From the NCBI RefSeq assembly GCF_920984665.1, contig NZ_CAKLBP010000001.1, positions 214,858 to 278,857 of the forward strand: DNA of 64,000 nt, read 5' to 3'. The position numbers were made by a program, and so were the translations under genes. Below are positions 52,790 to 61,164 of this stretch, piece after piece. The notes beneath the pieces were generated by a model that searched no databases, was not told where the DNA came from, and was given only the letters and a program-made list of their open reading frames with translations. How positions within the stretch are numbered: position 1 is the stretch's first letter; each line of letters starts with the position of its first letter. The DNA comes from Pedobacter sp. Leaf170. GTDB taxonomy: Bacteria; Bacteroidota; Bacteroidia; Sphingobacteriales; Sphingobacteriaceae.

Positions 52790-52815
52790 AGATTTATCCA
52801 TTAAATTATCTGTAC

Positions 52816-53508
52816 ATGAATTTTGATTATAATACTACGCGTAGCCATTTGATTTTATCGGAATATGGCCGCAATGTTCAGAATATGGTGAAGTATATTT
52901 GCGAATTGCCAACCATTGAAGAACGTAATAAATATGCCCAGGCAGTAATTGACCTGATGGGATTTTTGCAACCGCATTTACGCGATGTTGCCGATTTTAA
53001 GCACAAACTTTGGGACCATTTACACATTATTTCTGGTTACCAGATTGATGTAGAAAGTCCTTATCCAAAGCCTTTGCCCGAAAATGCTTTTAAAAAACCA
53101 GAGCCTCTGCCCTATCCTCAACAAAGAATTACCTATAAACACTATGGTAAAACGGTTGAGAATTTGATTGAAAAAGCGATGGGTGAGCAAAATCCGGAGC
53201 ACAAAAAAGCAATGGTACAAGGTATTGCAAACTTTATGAAAATGGCTTATGTTACCTGGAATAAGGATAATGTGAGCGACGATACGATTATTAAAGATTT
53301 GAAATATCTATCTGGCGGATTACTTTCTTTAGATGAGGGTGTTAATTTGGCGAAAGTTGAGTTTAGAGCTCAAAATCCTCGTCAAAATAATAATAACAAT
53401 AACCGAGGCCGTAACAATAACAATAATAATAACAACGGCAAAAACCGGCAGAATAATAATAACAACAATAACCGCGGACGCAATAATAACAACAAACCTA
53501 AATATTAA
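52816..53508 (+). CDS. DUF4290 protein with Asn-rich tail
   Basis: A 230-residue protein. The helical DUF4290 domain (about 1-180) opens NFDYNTTRSHLILSEYGRNVQNM and includes QAVIDLMGFLQPHLRDVADFKHKLWDHLHIISG. The last 45 residues are almost only Asn with spaced Arg-Gly-Arg and Lys, ending NNNNKPKY, a prion-like or RNA-binding-type tail. The domain has no known role but is widespread in Bacteroidota. It is followed by murA 87 nt later; in other members of the phylum the two are often neighbours, from memory. Confidence 0.88.
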   Translation: MNFDYNTTRSHLILSEYGRNVQNMVKYICELPTIEERNKYAQAVIDLMGFLQPHLRDVADFKHKLWDHLHIISGYQIDVESPYPKPLPENAFKKPEPLPYPQQRITYKHYGKTVENLIEKAMGEQNPEHKKAMVQGIANFMKMAYVTWNKDNVSDDTIIKDLKYLSGGLLSLDEGVNLAKVEFRAQNPRQNNNNNNRGRNNNNNNNNGKNRQNNNNNNNRGRNNNNKPKY

Positions 53509-53595
53509 AGGAAAGGTAAATGGCAGAAGGTGAAAGGCGGAAGTTTAATCTGCCCAATCTAGATACCTGATACTTTACTAAATACTAAAAGATAT

Positions 53596-54921
53596 ATGAA
53601 CGCATTTGAAATAACAGGCGGAATTAAATTAAAAGGCGAAATTACTCCACAAGGCGCCAAGAACGAGGCATTACAGATTTTATCGGCTGTATTGCTTACA
53701 CAAGAAAAAGTAACCATCAGCAATATTCCGGATATTAAAGATGTAAATAAACTGATTGAATTATTAGGCGATTTAGGCGTTAGCGTAGAGCGCATTAATA
53801 AAGACACTTACACTTTTGAGGCGAAAAACATCAACTTAAATTTCTTCGAATCAGAAACTTTTAAGGCCAAAGGCGGTGGTTTACGTGGCTCGATTATGAT
53901 TGTTGGTCCGTTATTGGCTCGTTTTGGTAAAGCTGCAATCCCTAAGCCAGGTGGCGATAAAATTGGCAGAAGAAGGTTGGATACGCACTTTATTGGTTTC
54001 GAAAAATTAGGTGCAAAGTTTGTTTACGATAGTAAAAAAGCCTTTTTTAATGTTGATGCAACAAATTTACAAGGTGCTTACATTTTGTTAGATGAGGCAT
54101 CGGTAACCGGAACGGCAAACATTGTAATGGCCGCAGTTTTAGCTAAAGGAACAACTACTATTTATAACGCCGCTTGCGAGCCATATTTACAACAACTTTG
54201 TAAAATGCTTAATCGCATGGGTGCAAAAATTTCGGGTATTGGCTCTAACTTATTAACCATTGAAGGTGTTAAAGTTTTAGGCGGTACTGAACACAGAATG
54301 TTGCCAGATATGATTGAGATTGGCTCTTTTATTGGTATGGCTGCAATGACGGAATCGGAAATTACCATCAAAAACGTTTGTTATGATGAACTTGGTGTGA
54401 TTCCTGAAGTTTTTAAAAAATTAGGTATTAAACTAGAGCGCAGAGGTGATGATATATATGTACCATCGCAAAAGCATTACGAAATTGATACTTTTATTGA
54501 TGGCTCAATTTTAACCATTGCAGATTCTCCATGGCCAGGCTTTACGCCAGATTTATTGAGCATTGTTTTGGTTGTAGCAACGCAAGCAAAAGGAAACGTT
54601 TTAATCCATCAAAAAATGTTCGAAAGCCGTTTATTCTTTGTGGATAAATTGATTGATATGGGTGCTCAAATTATTCTTTGCGACCCACATCGTGCTACAG
54701 TTAACGGAATAGATAAGAAATATAAACTTCGTGGCATCAGCATGACTTCTCCTGACATTAGAGCTGGAGTTTCATTGCTAATTGCTGCTTTATCTGCCGA
54801 AGGTAAATCGACAATCTACAACATTGAGCAGATTGAGCGTGGCTATCAAGACATTGATACACGTTTACGTGCTTTAGGTGCGCAAATTAAGCGTGTAAAT
54901 GCTGATGCGCCAAGCCATTAA
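53596..54921 (+). CDS. murA: UDP-N-acetylglucosamine 1-carboxyvinyltransferase with Asp in place of catalytic Cys
   Basis: MurA transfers enolpyruvate to UDP-GlcNAc, the first committed step of peptidoglycan synthesis. The 441 residues have the inside-out barrel repeats (GGIKLKGEITPQGAKNEALQ opening with Lys/Asn of the active site, RGSIMIVGPLLARFGKAAI, TDLLS-type PWPGFTPDLLSIVL). The loop that normally carries Cys 115 (PGGCAIG) here reads PGGDKIG, with Asp 121. Asp at this place is known from Chlamydia, Borrelia and mycobacteria and makes MurA insensitive to fosfomycin. The enzyme is otherwise complete. A 14-bp tandem array starts directly after the stop. Confidence 0.96.
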   Translation: MNAFEITGGIKLKGEITPQGAKNEALQILSAVLLTQEKVTISNIPDIKDVNKLIELLGDLGVSVERINKDTYTFEAKNINLNFFESETFKAKGGGLRGSIMIVGPLLARFGKAAIPKPGGDKIGRRRLDTHFIGFEKLGAKFVYDSKKAFFNVDATNLQGAYILLDEASVTGTANIVMAAVLAKGTTTIYNAACEPYLQQLCKMLNRMGAKISGIGSNLLTIEGVKVLGGTEHRMLPDMIEIGSFIGMAAMTESEITIKNVCYDELGVIPEVFKKLGIKLERRGDDIYVPSQKHYEIDTFIDGSILTIADSPWPGFTPDLLSIVLVVATQAKGNVLIHQKMFESRLFFVDKLIDMGAQIILCDPHRATVNGIDKKYKLRGISMTSPDIRAGVSLLIAALSAEGKSTIYNIEQIERGYQDIDTRLRALGAQIKRVNADAPSH

Positions 54922-55020
54922 AGTTTAAAGTGGAAAGTTTAGAGTGAAAGGTTTAAAGTGGAAAGTTTAAAGTGGAAAGTTTAGAGTGGAAGGTTTAAAG
55001 TGGAAAGTTTAGAGTGGAAA
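54922..55020. repeat. 14-bp tandem repeat, seven units, after murA
   Basis: About seven copies of GTTTAAAGTGGAAA, with G for A in the middle of some units, begin at the base after the murA stop codon. The unit can be read as two related heptamers (GTTTAAA, GTGGAAA). An intrinsic terminator follows 14 nt later. Confidence 0.92.
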
Positions 55021-55033
55021 TAGCGTAACGCAA

Positions 55034-55068
55034 AAACGCCCGAATAAGAATTTATTCGGGCGTTTTTT
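55034..55068 (+). terminator. Intrinsic terminator after murA
   Basis: AAACGCCCGAATA pairs with TATTCGGGCGTTT around a 5-nt loop, with a run of seven T on the plus strand. Five A before the stem could let it work on the minus strand as well. Confidence 0.9.
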
Positions 55069-55077
55069 TATGGCTTC

Positions 55078-55171
55078 TCGTCATTGCGAGGCACGAAGCA
55101 ATCTCTCATTAACAGTCGCTATTTGAAAACCCAAAGCATTTGGATTGCTTCGTGCCTCGCAATAACGACCG
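55078..55171. repeat. CGTCATTGCGAGG palindromic repeat, copy 3
   Basis: Arms TCGTCATTGCGAGGCACGAA... and, on the other strand, TCGTTATTGCGAGGCACGAA... each run to GCAATC, giving about 25 bp of near-perfect stem with a 45-nt loop. It lies between the convergent murA and cystathionine beta-synthase genes. Confidence 0.88.
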
Positions 55172-55183
55172 TATTAGAAATCC

Positions 55184-56545
55184 CTACCCCGAAATCGCAT
55201 TTATAATATCATACTGTGTTATAATTTCAATCTTACCCGATTCATCTTCTACTAAAACCGCAGAATTTTCTTTATTAATTAAAGATGAAATTTTATCAAT
55301 TGATGAGTTTAAATCAACGAATGGAAAAGTTGATGTCATGATTTCAGAAATTGGAGCAGACTTTAATCCTGGGTTTTCAAGCAAAGCTGATAAAATATCG
55401 CTTTCCGCAATTTTACCTACAATCATGCCTTGCTGAGTAACCGGAATCTGAGAAATGTTCATCGATTTAATGGTGTTTATAGCTTCCAGAACAGATTTTG
55501 TTGCATCAAGCGTTACAATTTCGGTAGCCTCTTTTTTAGCTAGAATCGATTTTGCAGTCAACTTTTCATCTTGTAAAAAACCACGTTCGCGTAACCAATC
55601 TTCATTATACATTTTGCCCATGTAACGGCTTCCATGGTCGTGAAAAATAACCACAACAACATCTTCAGGTTTTAATTTATCTTTTAACTGAATTAAACCA
55701 CCAATTGCTGCACCAGCCGAATTACCAACAAAAATTCCTTCTTTACGGGCAATATCACGCGTCATTAAAGCTGCATCTTTATCGGTTACTTTTTCAAATA
55801 AATCAATTACATCAAAGTTTACGTTGGCAGGTAAAAAATCTTCACCAATACCTTCGGTGATGTAAGGATAAATTTCATCCTTGTCAAATATGCCGGTTTC
55901 CTTATATTTTTTAAAAACCGAACCATAAGTATCAATCCCCCAAATCTGAATATTTGGATTTTTTTCTTTTAAATATTTTCCAGTTCCAGAAATCGTTCCA
56001 CCGGTACCAACACCTACCACCAAGTGCGTAATTTTTCCCTCAGTTTGTTCCCAAATCTCCGGACCAGTTTGCTCGTAATGCGCTGCAGAATTTGCTAAAT
56101 TATCATACTGATTTGGTTTCCAGGAGTTTGGCACTTCACGCTCTAAGCGTGATGAAACCGAATAATATGAGCGAGGGTCTTCTGGTTCAACATTTGTTGG
56201 GCAAACAATAACCTCAGCACCAAAAGCACGTAAAGCATCAACTTTTTCTTTCGATTGTTTATCAGTTGTTGTAAAAATACATTTGTAACCTTTAATAATG
56301 GCAGCCATAGCCAAACCCATTCCGGTATTACCAGAAGTTCCTTCTATAATTGTTCCGCCAGGCTTCAATTTACCGCTTCTTTCGGCATCTTCAATCATTT
56401 TAACCGCCATACGGTCTTTAATCGAGTTACCCGGATTTGTAGTTTCTATTTTAGCCAGAATTGTACCAGGAACGTTTTTAGTAATTGTATTTAGTTTTAC
56501 TAAAGGCGTGTTGCCAATAGTTTCGAGAATATTATTATACCACAT
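55184..56545 (-). CDS. Cystathionine beta-synthase (PLP domain plus CBS pair)
   Basis: A 453-residue cytoplasmic enzyme that condenses serine and homocysteine in trans-sulfuration. The PLP domain begins NNILETIGNTPLVKLN; the cofactor lysine is Lys 43 in TTNPGNSIKDRMAVKMI, with EGTSGNTGMGLAMAA and VGTGGTISGTGKYLKEKNP as further marks. Two CBS domains (about 335-453) end the chain, such as ATEIVTLDATKSVLEAINTI and DLNSSIDKISSLINKENSAV, and probably bind an adenosyl ligand for regulation. The N-terminal haem-binding region of the animal enzyme is absent. O-acetylserine sulfhydrylase activity cannot be excluded. Confidence 0.9.
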   Translation of the reverse strand: MWYNNILETIGNTPLVKLNTITKNVPGTILAKIETTNPGNSIKDRMAVKMIEDAERSGKLKPGGTIIEGTSGNTGMGLAMAAIIKGYKCIFTTTDKQSKEKVDALRAFGAEVIVCPTNVEPEDPRSYYSVSSRLEREVPNSWKPNQYDNLANSAAHYEQTGPEIWEQTEGKITHLVVGVGTGGTISGTGKYLKEKNPNIQIWGIDTYGSVFKKYKETGIFDKDEIYPYITEGIGEDFLPANVNFDVIDLFEKVTDKDAALMTRDIARKEGIFVGNSAGAAIGGLIQLKDKLKPEDVVVVIFHDHGSRYMGKMYNEDWLRERGFLQDEKLTAKSILAKKEATEIVTLDATKSVLEAINTIKSMNISQIPVTQQGMIVGKIAESDILSALLENPGLKSAPISEIMTSTFPFVDLNSSIDKISSLINKENSAVLVEDESGKIEIITQYDIINAISG

Positions 56546-56782
56546 GATACAAAATTAAGCAAAGGCATTAAGTATTTTACAAACTATATTTTATTTGAAA
56601 CAAAATTTTAAAATTTTAGATTTAATAGAATTAAATTTCATAATCTATAAATATCATAGGCATTATAGATTGATTATTGGGTAAAATGCGATATTGGTTT
56701 TTCTGGCAGCTATAGTTTTTAAAATTATTAGCTGTTGTTATTTTTTTTTGAAAATCAACACTTCGGTTTTCATAGATGCTTT

Positions 56783-56832
56783 AGTCCCGTCATCGCCTAT
56801 AGTCCTCATTTCGCTACGCTTCATTCTGGGCT
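56783..56832 (-). repeat. AGCCC...GGACT dispersed element, copy 2
   Basis: On the minus strand: AGCCCAGAATGAAGCGTAGC, a GAAATGAGGACT block, then GGCGATGACGGGACT. It matches copy 1 (52572-52617) block by block. It lies in the 388-nt gap 56546-56933 between the start of the cystathionine beta-synthase gene and the end of dprA; the rest of the gap is AT-rich and shows no convincing gene. Confidence 0.6.
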
Positions 56833-56933
56833 ATCTGGCTCTACCGGGTTTAATACGAAAAGTCAAATTTTCAAAGGAAAACAACTTCCTACAAAAAATC
56901 TTCCATAAAAATTAAATGCGTTACAAAAAGCCT

Positions 56934-58031
56934 CTAAGCAAGCTTATAAACTTTGCCCGGCAAGGATATAATGATGCCTTGCATTTCTAAAGTTAAAAGA
57001 ATAATGGCCAGTTTGCTTTGCTGGATGTCGGCCTCGATTGATAACTCATCGATAGCAAGTGGGCTGTTTTGCAAAGCATCAACAACTTTTTGCTCATGAG
57101 CTGTTAAGTTAATATGTAAAGATGTTTGGGTTTCGGCCTTCTTTTTCTTTGTGTTATCATCCCAGCCTAAATAATAAATTAAATCGTTTGCGTTATTTAT
57201 AAGCCCTGCTCTATTGGTTTTAATCAAAAAATTGCAGCCTTCAGAATATAAATCATTTGTTCTACCCGGAAAAGCATACACATCCTTATTATAAGAGTTT
57301 GCTATTTCTGCAGTAATTAATGCGCCACCTTTAATTGAGGCTTCAATCACGATGGTTGCATCAGCAATGCCTGCAATGATTCTGTTTCTTTGAGGGAAGT
57401 TTTGTCTATCTGGATTTGTTCTGACCGGATATTCGGTAAGCAAACCCCCATTAAGAACCATTTTCTGTGTTACAGGCTTATGTATCTGCGGATATAAGCG
57501 ATCTAATCCATGGCCAAGAACGCCAACCGTAGGAATGTTATTTACTATACATTCTTTATGTGCTGCTACATCAATACCATAAGCCAATCCACAAACAACT
57601 AATACATCATAAGCAGAAAGAACTTCGCACAACTGCTTACAAAGATTTTTCCCGTAATCGGTAGCATTTCGTGTGCCTACAATACTAATTATTCGTGGAT
57701 GGTTTAAATCTGCATCACCCTTAAAATAAAGTAAAATTGGTGCATCGATACAGTTTTTTAAACGTTTTGGATAATTCTCATCAGAAAAAAACATAAGCTC
57801 AATACCATGTTTTTCTATGAAAATAAGCTCTTCAGCTGCCCTATCTAATGCATCAGTATTCAAAATTGCCTCAACGGTTTTTTCACCAATACCCGGAATT
57901 TGCATCAATTGCTTTTTACCAGCAGCAAAAACAGCTTCGGCACTTCCACAGTAAGCCAGCAAATTTTTGGCATTTACCGGACCTATAGATTTAATAAAAG
58001 TTAAGGCAATTTTATGAAGCGTACTCATCAA
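56934..58031 (-). CDS. dprA: DNA-processing protein DprA/Smf
   Basis: DprA loads RecA on incoming single-stranded DNA during natural transformation. The 365 residues include an N-terminal helix-hairpin-helix region (FIKSIGPVNAKNLLAYCG, QIPGIGEKTVEAIL), the extended Rossmann fold (ISIVGTRNATDYGKNLCKQL, VCGLAYGIDVAAHKE, GVLGHGLDRLYPQIH, NFPQRNRIIAGIADATIVIEA, KGGALITAEIANSYNKDVYAFPG) and a C-terminal winged helix (NSPLAIDELSIEADIQQSKL). Two adjacent ATG codons are possible starts. It is likely functional, though no competence genes are seen in this window. Confidence 0.95.
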   Translation of the reverse strand: MMSTLHKIALTFIKSIGPVNAKNLLAYCGSAEAVFAAGKKQLMQIPGIGEKTVEAILNTDALDRAAEELIFIEKHGIELMFFSDENYPKRLKNCIDAPILLYFKGDADLNHPRIISIVGTRNATDYGKNLCKQLCEVLSAYDVLVVCGLAYGIDVAAHKECIVNNIPTVGVLGHGLDRLYPQIHKPVTQKMVLNGGLLTEYPVRTNPDRQNFPQRNRIIAGIADATIVIEASIKGGALITAEIANSYNKDVYAFPGRTNDLYSEGCNFLIKTNRAGLINNANDLIYYLGWDDNTKKKKAETQTSLHINLTAHEQKVVDALQNSPLAIDELSIEADIQQSKLAIILLTLEMQGIIISLPGKVYKLA

Positions 58032-58083
58032 TTAAGGTTAAGGTTATAAATGCGGGATGATTTATTTCCTCAATCCTTAAAGA

Positions 58084-58350
58084 TTAAAAATCGATATCGA
58101 TAAGGCTTTTAAGCGGAATGTGTATGTTATTTTTTAATTGAATATATTTTTCTGTTACAGACCAAACAGTGGTATCAACACGTTTCGGGCCAATGGTTGT
58201 ATTAAAGGTAATTACGGCTTTGGATTTAAATTCATTTCCCAGGCGCTGGGCTTCATCCAGTTTCTTTTTCAAGCTTCCGGAATTATCTTCTTTGGCATTT
58301 ATTATATTCAGGTATCCTATTTGTTCTTTCTCGACAGTCTCTATTGGCAT
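58084..58350 (-). CDS. Small conserved protein of unknown function
   Basis: An 88-residue soluble protein (MPIETVEKEQIGYLNIINAK opening, then a helix SLKKKLDEAQRLGNEFKSKA and strands VITFNTTIGPKRVDTTVWSV, IHIPLKSLIDIDF). The beta-rich C-terminal half resembles a small SH3- or Sm-like barrel, but no named family is recognised. It lies 52 nt upstream of dprA on the same strand and may share its transcript. The two plus-strand ORFs across it are hydrophobic shadows. Confidence 0.65.
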   Translation of the reverse strand: MPIETVEKEQIGYLNIINAKEDNSGSLKKKLDEAQRLGNEFKSKAVITFNTTIGPKRVDTTVWSVTEKYIQLKNNIHIPLKSLIDIDF

Positions 58351-58441
58351 AATATCTCTTTAACGATTAATCTTAAGCAAGCATATTAAAATTTTAGAAT
58401 AAAAACAAGGCTAAACAAGCTTTTAATGTAATTATGAATAT

Positions 58442-58474
58442 AAAAAAAGCCGATATTTAAAAAATACCGGCTTT
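58442..58474 (-). terminator. Intrinsic terminator after the S41 peptidase gene
   Basis: AAAGCCG...TATTT pairs with AAATA...CGGCTTT, with a run of seven T on the minus strand, 12 nt past the stop codon. Confidence 0.8.
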
Positions 58475-58485
58475 AAAATAGTTGT

Positions 58486-60000
58486 TTATTTAAGCTTTAG
58501 CTTTCGGGTTTCAACCATGCCTTTAAATTCATGATCGAGCTTCTCGTTATTGCTATCAATTACTGCTCTTGATACTCCCGAAGTGCTACTTAATGTATTA
58601 TCTTTCAAATAAGAAGTGAATGCACCTGTTGCTGAATAATTTAAAGCTTGCGCAAGCAACTTTTCAGATGTATCTCCAAAATCTTTTGTTATATCATCAA
58701 CAATATCTTTATCTACTGCCATACCATCAAAATAATCGCCAAAATTTGCCTGGTTTTTGGTTTGAAATTGCGGAATGTACAAGTCTTTTTTATCAATACG
58801 AAGCGAGAAAAATCCAACCGGTTTACCGTAAGTTTTTCTACCAATTAACTTCACATCCATCACTGGTTTCAAGTTGTTAATTAATAATTCACTAGCTGAT
58901 GCTGTACCGCTGGCAACCAAAAAGTAAACTCTGGTTAAACCATTCAAACTTCCACGTTTGGCAAAAACTTCCTGGTTTCCTGCTGCAACTGTTGGTTTGT
59001 ATGAATAATCGAAGAAGGAATATAAACGCGTTACGCCATCGTTACCCTTTGCATAAAACTTTTGATTCTGCAAAATCGTGGCGTTACCATCCTGCATGGT
59101 TTGCGTCCAAAAGGTGGTATACATAACCTTACCATTTTGAGAAGATGGAGCAATTAAATTTGTAAACGCTTCTGATGTAGCAACAGAACCACCTCCGTTG
59201 TAGCGTAAATCGACAATTAATTCTGTTATCCCATCAGATGTAAATTTGGCAAATGCGGCATCCAACAATGGAACTGAATTAGTTGTGAAACTATTAAAAA
59301 CGATGTAACCAACTTTCTTTGAACCAACTGTATAGGTGTTAGAATATAAAATTGGATTAATATTATAACTTGCTCTGTTTATTACTAAATCTTGAGAGGT
59401 TCCATCTGGCTTTACAACCGTCATAGAAATACTTGGGTTACTGCCAAAAATACCATCATTTAAATTATCAATATCGCTTTGACTAGATCTTAATGTTGTT
59501 CTTCCGTTTACCTTTGTAATTTGATAACCTCTTTTTAAACCTGCAATTGCAGCTGGCGATGTAGGATAAACAGATTTAACCCGCAACAAATTGGTTGCAT
59601 CATAATTTGCAGAGAAACCATAATCTCCGCTAACACCACTTAGTTGTGTAGCTACAGTTCCATCATCAATAAAAGAATATTTATCTTTACCACCAGTGCT
59701 TGGCAATGCAGCTAATGCAGCTAAAACCTGATTATCACTAGCATATCTCCTTGGATTAAAAGTGTCATAATCTGGCATCCCTACGTTCCAAAAATAGGTT
59801 TGTTTTGCATACAGGAAAATAGAATCGCGGGTTAAAAAATCACGATTGTTAGTTGGTGTTTGCAATGTATTTTTTTCAGCAACAGGCGTAGATGGTGTAG
59901 CATCTGGTGTGGCTGTGTTTTTTTTACAGGAAGTTAAAAAACCTGCTGTTCCAATCATAAAGAATAGAACACTCTTTTTCACATAAACTTTTCTAAACAT
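58486..60000 (-). CDS. S41-family C-terminal processing peptidase lipoprotein
   Basis: A 504-residue lipoprotein (lipobox LTSC) with a PDZ domain (VYPTSPAAIAGLKRGYQITKVNGRTTL) and an S41 (Ctp/tricorn-like) protease domain: VGYIVFNSFTTNSVPLLDAAF, LIVDLRYNGGGSVATSEAF, and the catalytic region VASGTASASELLINNLKPVM (Ser) with GRKTYGKPVG (Lys/Gly loop). It would cleave or recognise the C-terminal ends of envelope proteins in the periplasm or at the outer membrane. It ends a minus-strand run with the HAD-like and pre-ATP-grasp-like genes, 3 nt after the HAD-like gene, and is followed by a terminator. Confidence 0.9.
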   Translation of the reverse strand: MFRKVYVKKSVLFFMIGTAGFLTSCKKNTATPDATPSTPVAEKNTLQTPTNNRDFLTRDSIFLYAKQTYFWNVGMPDYDTFNPRRYASDNQVLAALAALPSTGGKDKYSFIDDGTVATQLSGVSGDYGFSANYDATNLLRVKSVYPTSPAAIAGLKRGYQITKVNGRTTLRSSQSDIDNLNDGIFGSNPSISMTVVKPDGTSQDLVINRASYNINPILYSNTYTVGSKKVGYIVFNSFTTNSVPLLDAAFAKFTSDGITELIVDLRYNGGGSVATSEAFTNLIAPSSQNGKVMYTTFWTQTMQDGNATILQNQKFYAKGNDGVTRLYSFFDYSYKPTVAAGNQEVFAKRGSLNGLTRVYFLVASGTASASELLINNLKPVMDVKLIGRKTYGKPVGFFSLRIDKKDLYIPQFQTKNQANFGDYFDGMAVDKDIVDDITKDFGDTSEKLLAQALNYSATGAFTSYLKDNTLSSTSGVSRAVIDSNNEKLDHEFKGMVETRKLKLK

Positions 60001-60003
60001 ATT

Positions 60004-60612
60004 CTATTTGTAAATTTCTAGTGACACAATATACGGCAAATTACTTAAATTAGATTGCGTCTCATCAAAATTATTTGCACCAACAACTAAAGCATCTTTT
60101 GGCGATAAATTATTGCCTGTAAGTATGTTATTAAATATTTCAGATTTATCTTGATTAAGTTCTTCTGCAAAATAAACAGTCAGGTATTTCTCCAAACCAT
60201 TCCATTCGGTTTGTTTGATTTTGTTAAGTTGCTGCAGAGGATTTCCAGAAGTAACTATGAAAATTTTCTTCCTATCAACAACAAGTTCCTGAAGAAAATT
60301 AAGCATGTTTTTGTAAAGTAAAAGCTTTAAGGGTAACCTTGCATTTTCATGCAGCAAATCAAAGTTATGTTTGTATGTTTCTGCCAGCTCAAACTTTATC
60401 GCCGTTTTCTGGAAGATATTTTCAGCGCCTGCAGTTTCATATTCCTTACGCATAAAATCCAGAATATTCTGGGCACTTTTTTGTTCAGAATATTCTATAA
60501 ACTGCGCAAATAAATAATAAACCTGCAACAAATAATCCTTTGCCGGAAAAAGCACATCATCAAGCTCAAAAATTACAAGTTTCTTATCTTTAACGATTTG
60601 ATTGATATCCAT
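60004..60612 (-). CDS. HAD-fold protein lacking the catalytic aspartate
   Basis: A 202-residue HAD-like protein with a cap of four or more helices (residues 28-95). The first motif reads VIFELDDVLF: the nucleophile position of the normal FDLDDTL is Glu 16. Motif 2 is preserved as IFIVTSGNP, but motif 4 reads ALVVGANNFDE where VGDSxxD is expected. It is therefore unlikely to be an ordinary phosphatase. It lies 2 nt from the pre-ATP-grasp-like gene, so the two probably act together, perhaps in making an amide- or peptide-linked product; the reaction is unknown. Confidence 0.7.
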   Translation of the reverse strand: MDINQIVKDKKLVIFELDDVLFPAKDYLLQVYYLFAQFIEYSEQKSAQNILDFMRKEYETAGAENIFQKTAIKFELAETYKHNFDLLHENARLPLKLLLYKNMLNFLQELVVDRKKIFIVTSGNPLQQLNKIKQTEWNGLEKYLTVYFAEELNQDKSEIFNNILTGNNLSPKDALVVGANNFDETQSNLSNLPYIVSLEIYK

Positions 60613-60614
60613 AT

Positions 60615-61094
60615 CTATATCGTAAAAAGTTTTAAATCATTATCTGGAGCATCATAACCAAAAACCCCACTAAAATTATCCTCCTTTTTGATAAAGATTT
60701 CTTGTCCGCTGGCAAAAATGCATTCTCCCTTTACAAAAACCGCAAAGTTTTTGAATGGCTTAGCATCAGCATCTAAATAATCTTTTAAATCTTCAACATC
60801 AGGCACCAAAACTTCAATTCCATATTCATTAAACAATACAGCAGATTTAGCCAAGGGTTCTATTTCGTAGCCGTGTAATGGAATAATCGTATCAATCGAT
60901 TCTGTAATGCAAAAGTTTAACAAAATATGCGCAATACTATCTTTATTGAGCTGGCCGAGCGATTTAAATGCATAATGTGCTGTGCTTAAGCCTGGCACAT
61001 CACCATAATCTGCCATTAAAGCAAAATGTTGAGGAAATGCTTTTAAAAGTTTTAATGCTTTGGCGTGATTAGCGCCGGTAATTAATATTTTCAA
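60615..61094 (-). CDS. Protein resembling the N-terminal domain of ATP-grasp enzymes
   Basis: A 159-residue Rossmann-like protein: KILITGANHAKALKLLKAF (nucleotide-fold strand and Gly loop), VALMADYGD-like FALMADYGDVPG, then IDTIIPLHGYEIEPLAKSAVLFNEYGIEVLVPD, the shape of the pre-ATP-grasp domain of carbamoyl-phosphate-synthase-like ligases. The ATP-grasp catalytic domain itself is missing and no remnant follows before the HAD-like gene. It may be a stand-alone partner for a ligase encoded elsewhere. It overlaps none of its neighbours and is 2 nt from the HAD-like gene. Confidence 0.55.
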   Translation of the reverse strand: MKILITGANHAKALKLLKAFPQHFALMADYGDVPGLSTAHYAFKSLGQLNKDSIAHILLNFCITESIDTIIPLHGYEIEPLAKSAVLFNEYGIEVLVPDVEDLKDYLDADAKPFKNFAVFVKGECIFASGQEIFIKKEDNFSGVFGYDAPDNDLKLFTI

Positions 61095-61164
61095 ATTAGA
61101 TTTTTTGTTTAAATGGCTAAAACCAATGAATAATGAGATTTATATAACCTGCAAGCTTTATCTT

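Noticed and set aside
53333..53533. 66-codon ORF rich in Ile and Thr over the end of the DUF4290 gene
   Set aside because: It is the shifted reading of the AAT/AAC run that encodes the Asn tail.
53944..53970. MurA as an inactive paralogue because the Cys is missing
   Set aside because: Asp at this position is functional in other bacteria and the rest of the enzyme is intact.
56694..56915. 73-codon plus-strand ORF between the cystathionine beta-synthase and dprA genes
   Set aside because: It covers the dispersed AGCCC...GGACT element and AT-rich DNA; its hydrophobic look comes from T-rich codons.
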